Below are positions 60,626 to 64,000 of a stretch of DNA of 64,000 nt, piece by piece (position 1 is the stretch's first letter; every line of letters starts with the position of its first letter). Made by a program: the position numbers and the translations under genes. The DNA is from Lachnospiraceae bacterium AB2028 (GTDB lineage: Bacteria; Bacillota; Clostridia; Lachnospirales; Lachnospiraceae): assembly GCA_000621425.1 (NCBI GenBank), contig JHYJ01000003.1:34903-98902 (forward strand), written 5' to 3'. The notes beneath the pieces were generated by a model. It worked only from the letters and a program-made list of their open reading frames with translations, searched no databases and had not been told where the DNA came from.

Positions 60626-62920
60626 TTACTCATCATTCTCCTTTAACCTGGTTATTACGCTCATTTCGCCATATATCTCAGATAACCTTTTAAACAGCTG
60701 TTCAAGCAATATACCTGAAGTAATTTTCTCTTCATCATTCATATCATCCATTTTAGTAGCTGCCTCATAATACTTTATAGTCTGATTATTCAGTTCATCA
60801 AAACATTTGACAATAGCCTCATTCGTATCATCCCAATATCCGTCAATATATTCAATATATTTTGATAACACCCCATTCTTTTCATATTCTTTTACTATTC
60901 TAGCTGCCACTCTAGCTTTCCATGTGCCTGTAAATACACCATATACGGCTACTGCTGCGAGAATTGATAGTACAATACCTATTGTTACAGGTCCTCCTAA
61001 AGCAGCAGTCGCAGATAATGCAGCACCTGTCCCCCACAGTGAAACTCCAGCCGCAGTAAATGATGAAATCACGCTAGAAGCAACGAAATAGGATCCAGCA
61101 CTACTGCCTGTAGCAACTACCGTTACCCAAAAGGCCAGTGCACCGAATGTAAACATCCCGGTAAGTCCCGAAGCAAAAGCTCGTGTAAAATCAAAACCAT
61201 TCATATCAACATCGGCTCCAATGTCTTTTAGCTCTTTATTTACATTCTGTTTGTAATTTGCAATCTCTTTATTAACTTCCTCAGCAAATAAATCACCATG
61301 TTTCTGTAAACTCGCAGACATAGTATCCTCAAGCTCTGCTGAAAGGTAATTAACAAGAGTTTCTATATCTGCTTTTCTATTTTTCAGATCCTTCTTCTCG
61401 ATAATTCGCTTAATATTATCTGCCTCTATCGTCCTTTCATATCCATTTCTCATTTCCGATTCAGATTTGGTTTTATGGTTATTTGCACTTATCTTTAGAT
61501 TTCTTTTTGATTCCTTTAGGCTTGTTTCTGCGTTTTTAATAAAATCCCCAGATAATTTCTTGTCAGCTTTCTGTCCTGACGCATTAGCTTTTCCCTTCTG
61601 TACTCTTTTTAACTCTTCTTGATACTTGTCATCTAACTCCCCACATATCTTATTCAGTGACCTGAGCGAAGCTTCAACCTTGCGTCTAGAGAATATTGGG
61701 AAGTTCTTTTCTATATCCTTATTTAATTTTTCACAGAAATACTTAACCGTATTCTCAAATCCAAAGAACCTATTTTCAAGAATAGCAAAGTTATCCTCAT
61801 CTATCCCGAATCTTTCCTTTTCGGATTCCGACATCATTTTCACAAGACGCCCGCATCCACGATGTAATATTTCTTCCACTTTTCCTGGATCACCTATTGA
61901 ATTACAGTGCGTTGCGAGAAAAAATACACGGCCTAGGTCACCCTCTATATTGTCCTTACTATCACCTCCACTAACGCTTCTTAATACATCAAGAAAAGCA
62001 CCAGCCTCCGCAGCTCTCTGGAAACCATCGGCAGGACTTAGAAGAAAAATAAAATCAAATTTCCTTAAATCCATAGTAAGGCTGACATCATCCTCTTTTC
62101 TGTCGCCAGTTCCAAATCCCGGGAAATCCACCAATGTAACTTCTTTGAGAATATCGGAATCTACGTATATATCAATTTCATCAATATACCATGTTTCATT
62201 TTCGTAATACGCTCCATTCCGCGTTCCAAAATCCTTCAGTATAGACTCATAATTTCCTTTCCTGATTACATACTTTCCCGCTTTTTCTTTATCATATAGC
62301 ATTTCATGGCTAAATTTTACTTTGCTAGAATCCGCAGTCCGCCCATAGACAATCGCGTTATCAGCATTATCTTCAAACACATCAGGTCTTTCAGATATGT
62401 GCATTATGTATGTTGGAACAGTTGTAACCGGCGTATATGACGCTGGTATAATGGACATCCCTAACAGATAGTTCATTAATGTAGATTTTCCAGAGTCGGA
62501 AGGTCCTAAAGCACCAACCAGTGGTTTCCTTCCATTAATTCTCGTATTTCCTATGATATCCTTATACTGAGCAAGTGCAATACTTTGTTCTTCCTTTGCT
62601 AGCTTGTATTTGTCGTCAATATTTATATTTTCTATATCGCCGATATGTGACTCAGCGTATTTTAATGCCTTCTCGATCTTTTCCGCACTTTTTGAATATA
62701 CTGTGCTCAGCTTAGGTCCGGAAATCTGGGAGTTCCCACCTATCAAAATATCCAGGGAAATCCCAGTTTCCTGAGACAATTTGTTTAATTCAGCAATTCC
62801 CATAGCACCAGGATTCTTTCGGTAGTTATTTATAGTAGTCTTGGAAACTTCCAAAAGTTCAGCTATTCTTTCCGCACTTAACCCCGTAATCTCCATGGCT
62901 TTTTCAATTGGATTATTCAT
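60626..62920 (-). CDS. Dynamin-like GTPase with N-terminal helix-turn-helix
   Basis: 764 residues. Residues 1-60 are an XRE-like helix-turn-helix (AERIAELLEVSKTTINNYRKNP). The GTPase domain has GPSDSGKST (139-147, G1), TPVTTVPT (about 163-170, G2) and DFPGFG (265-270, G3); G4 is unclear (THCN). Long helical stalk regions follow, with a strongly hydrophobic segment about 570-665 (FASGLTGMFTFGALAFWVTVV...) that can insert in membrane. This is the plan of bacterial dynamin-like proteins. A DNA-binding domain on such a protein is unusual. It lies 14 bases after the small Gly-rich membrane gene. Confidence 0.85.
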   Translation of the reverse strand: MNNPIEKAMEITGLSAERIAELLEVSKTTINNYRKNPGAMGIAELNKLSQETGISLDILIGGNSQISGPKLSTVYSKSAEKIEKALKYAESHIGDIENINIDDKYKLAKEEQSIALAQYKDIIGNTRINGRKPLVGALGPSDSGKSTLMNYLLGMSIIPASYTPVTTVPTYIMHISERPDVFEDNADNAIVYGRTADSSKVKFSHEMLYDKEKAGKYVIRKGNYESILKDFGTRNGAYYENETWYIDEIDIYVDSDILKEVTLVDFPGFGTGDRKEDDVSLTMDLRKFDFIFLLSPADGFQRAAEAGAFLDVLRSVSGGDSKDNIEGDLGRVFFLATHCNSIGDPGKVEEILHRGCGRLVKMMSESEKERFGIDEDNFAILENRFFGFENTVKYFCEKLNKDIEKNFPIFSRRKVEASLRSLNKICGELDDKYQEELKRVQKGKANASGQKADKKLSGDFIKNAETSLKESKRNLKISANNHKTKSESEMRNGYERTIEADNIKRIIEKKDLKNRKADIETLVNYLSAELEDTMSASLQKHGDLFAEEVNKEIANYKQNVNKELKDIGADVDMNGFDFTRAFASGLTGMFTFGALAFWVTVVATGSSAGSYFVASSVISSFTAAGVSLWGTGAALSATAALGGPVTIGIVLSILAAVAVYGVFTGTWKARVAARIVKEYEKNGVLSKYIEYIDGYWDDTNEAIVKCFDELNNQTIKYYEAATKMDDMNDEEKITSGILLEQLFKRLSEIYGEMSVITRLKENDE

Positions 62921-62934
62921 AAACGGCCTCCTTA

Positions 62935-63285
62935 TTATCTTGCGTATGCAAATCTATCAACAACTTCATAAAGCTTCCTCTTAAGCCTTGATGAAATTGG
63001 ATATTTTGAAATCTTTCTTTTTATGCTCTCCTTAGTCTCACCCTTGCAGTATAATTCCCTGATTACCCCCTGCGCTATCGCATCAAAACCAAACTGGGCA
63101 ATTGCATCAGCAACCAGGGCAATTAAGCAAAGCGTAACCACTCCGCCAATCATTCCACCAGGGCCAATGGCCGAAAGTGCCGCCGTAATAGCCGCAGCAC
63201 CAGTTAATCCAGTGAGCTCAATGGCTATCAATAAAACCAAACCAGGTACTCCTAATGCAGATATTTTCTTTATAACTGTGTCCAT
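62935..63285 (-). CDS. Gly/Ala-rich small membrane protein paired with the dynamin-like gene
   Basis: 116 residues. Residues ~10-65 are hydrophobic and rich in Gly and Ala (GLTGAAAITAALSAIGPGGMIGGVVTLCLIALVADAIA), probably two helices. A basic C-terminal tail follows (KGETKESIKRKISKYPISSRLKRKLYEVVDRFAYAR). A TTTTAAGGAGGAAAAGTTT ribosome site precedes ATG 63285. It stands directly before the HTH-dynamin gene, sharing a promoter with an inverted repeat. It may form a pore or membrane platform for the GTPase; this is inference. Confidence 0.75.
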   Translation of the reverse strand: MDTVIKKISALGVPGLVLLIAIELTGLTGAAAITAALSAIGPGGMIGGVVTLCLIALVADAIAQFGFDAIAQGVIRELYCKGETKESIKRKISKYPISSRLKRKLYEVVDRFAYAR

Positions 63286-63340
63286 AAACTTTTCCTCCTT
63301 AAAATTCAGTTATTGAAAGGCCTATCCTCCCGTTGAATTA

Positions 63341-63395
63341 AGAGTACCACCACAAAATTATCTTGTCAACCAATAAATTGCTAATATGACAAGAT
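63341..63395 (-). promoter_or_regulatory. Promoter and inverted-repeat operator of the dynamin-like operon
   Basis: TTGACA (63364-63369), 17 bases, TACTCT (63341-63346). The -35 lies within the perfect repeat ATCTTGTCA (63360-63368) and TGACAAGAT (63387-63395). The HTH domain of the GTPase itself is one candidate ligand. Confidence 0.65.
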
Positions 63396-63496
63396 TTTTG
63401 TTCTGGTAATATATTTTCTGTTTTATATCTGCATTTTGTATTCGATTAGATATATTATAAGCCGTACACCCAGAAATATACAGTACCATTATAAAT

Positions 63497-63802
63497 CTAT
63501 GTATAATTATCAAGAACCTCTTCAAAAAAGGGGTTCTTTCTATGCATTTTATAATCATCATGGTTAATTATATCCAGTACCACATCTAGAACAGTTCCAA
63601 ACTCTATCTGGTAGTGATAATTATCGTATTCATTATACTTGTGTAGCAACATATAATATGTTTCCCTGCTTTTCATCTCAAGGGGTACTATAGCCCAATA
63701 ATGTCCTGTACATATTGACTGGATCTCATACATAGACTCACATGCTCTTATAACATTAAAATATGACAAATTCATAAGCTCTATATCTCTATCATTAAAC
63801 AT
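63497..63802 (-). CDS. Small protein of unknown function at the right element end
   Basis: 101 residues from ATG 63802, which has AGGAGAATAGAGATT upstream; the longer open frame to 63961 runs into the end repeat. Rich in Tyr, Asn and Asp (SYFNVIRACESMYEIQSICTGHYWAIVPLEMK). No known domain. It is the last gene before the right end repeat, oriented with the dynamin-like operon. Confidence 0.6.
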   Translation of the reverse strand: MFNDRDIELMNLSYFNVIRACESMYEIQSICTGHYWAIVPLEMKSRETYYMLLHKYNEYDNYHYQIEFGTVLDVVLDIINHDDYKMHRKNPFFEEVLDNYT

Positions 63803-63905
63803 AATCTCTATTCTCCTATACACATAAATATATTTATTTATAAAGCCAAACATAATAAAATATACATAAAATACTATATATACATATACTATCCAGTAGA
63901 GATTT

Positions 63906-64000
63906 CCACGAATATCTGTACCCCCTGGCCAAAGCAAGAAAATACCTATGTGTATACACAAAACACACTGTATTTTGTATCTAATATAACCGGAAGTTCT
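63906..64000. repeat. Element end repeat, copy C (continues past window)
   Basis: From CCACGAATATCTGTACC through TGTGTATACACA to TTGTATCTAATATAACCGG and the window edge. The left flank is shared with copy A, the right flank with copy B at 40858-40949. Confidence 0.8.

Noticed and set aside
63803..63961. N-terminal membrane extension of the gene at 63497
   Set aside because: The frame enters the element end repeat; a good ribosome site supports ATG 63802.

Overview
The window looks like a chromosomal segment from a low-to-mid GC Gram-positive anaerobe, most likely a Lachnospiraceae member (Butyrivibrio/Roseburia-like). The evidence is the SufCBD/SufS/SufU iron-sulfur system with a SufU scaffold, a CIRCE-controlled hsp20, a eukaryote/archaeal-type ProS, a DUF6382-FHA protein beside Tad-type pseudopilin genes, Nif11/NHLM peptide export, and strong AAGGAGG ribosome binding sites. 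No rRNA, tRNA or CRISPR array was seen. This assignment is inference from gene content.

Region 1 (1-1140): the end of a FecR-like membrane protein and a CIRCE-regulated hsp20. Region 2 (about 1130-10785): a compact element carrying a ribosomally made, modified peptide (RiPP) cluster. In transcription order (minus strand) it has a short HlyD-like membrane stub, a C39 peptidase-ABC exporter, a second NHLM-type ABC exporter, a predicted HECTH zinc protease, two precursor peptides with nearly identical Nif11-like leaders but unrelated cores, and a radical SAM/SPASM maturase. A Tn916-type integrase is split into two remnants. Matching TTTACACCA/ATCACACCA triplets and a short direct repeat (GAGTGCTAACAA-(A)TTTTGT) near both edges suggest this block integrated beside hsp20.

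Region 3 (10.8-40.6 kb) is the ordinary chromosome. It holds a diguanylate cyclase, a broken sugar permease beside a DegT aminotransferase, and the suf genes with an ABC-F antibiotic-resistance-type ATPase between sufD and sufS that has its own promoter and an attenuator-like leader. It continues with ackA, proS and a LytTR regulator preceded by a promoter-terminator RNA unit. After these come a surface-polysaccharide operon (NAGPA-like enzyme, membrane protein, CotH kinase fused to a Cthe_2159-like domain), a GH2 beta-mannosidase, an HD-GYP-like protein, and a Tad/Flp-like block (FHA protein, TadE-like proteins, A24 prepilin peptidase, TadG-like protein).

Region 4 (about 40.86-63.91 kb) is a second, larger mobile element. 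It lies between copies of a repeat of at least 90 bp that contains the palindrome TGTGTATACACA. It carries a Tn554-like recombination operon (three tyrosine recombinases plus a TnpC-like protein), a divergent XRE regulator with an operator array repeated exactly every 21 bp, a long nested hairpin and an oriT-like region, and a MOBP relaxase without any type IV secretion genes. The cargo comprises a 1014-residue metallophosphoesterase and an orphan radical SAM plus eight-cysteine peptide pair. A long minus-strand set of genes follows: a small protein, a Gly-rich membrane peptide, an HTH-dynamin-like GTPase, an unknown charged protein, a DUF932 protein, a miniature PolC-like DNA polymerase homologue, and further small genes including a NERD protein. 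The HTH-dynamin, DUF932 and mini-PolC block is the best candidate for an undescribed system, possibly defence or control of replication. That function is inference only.
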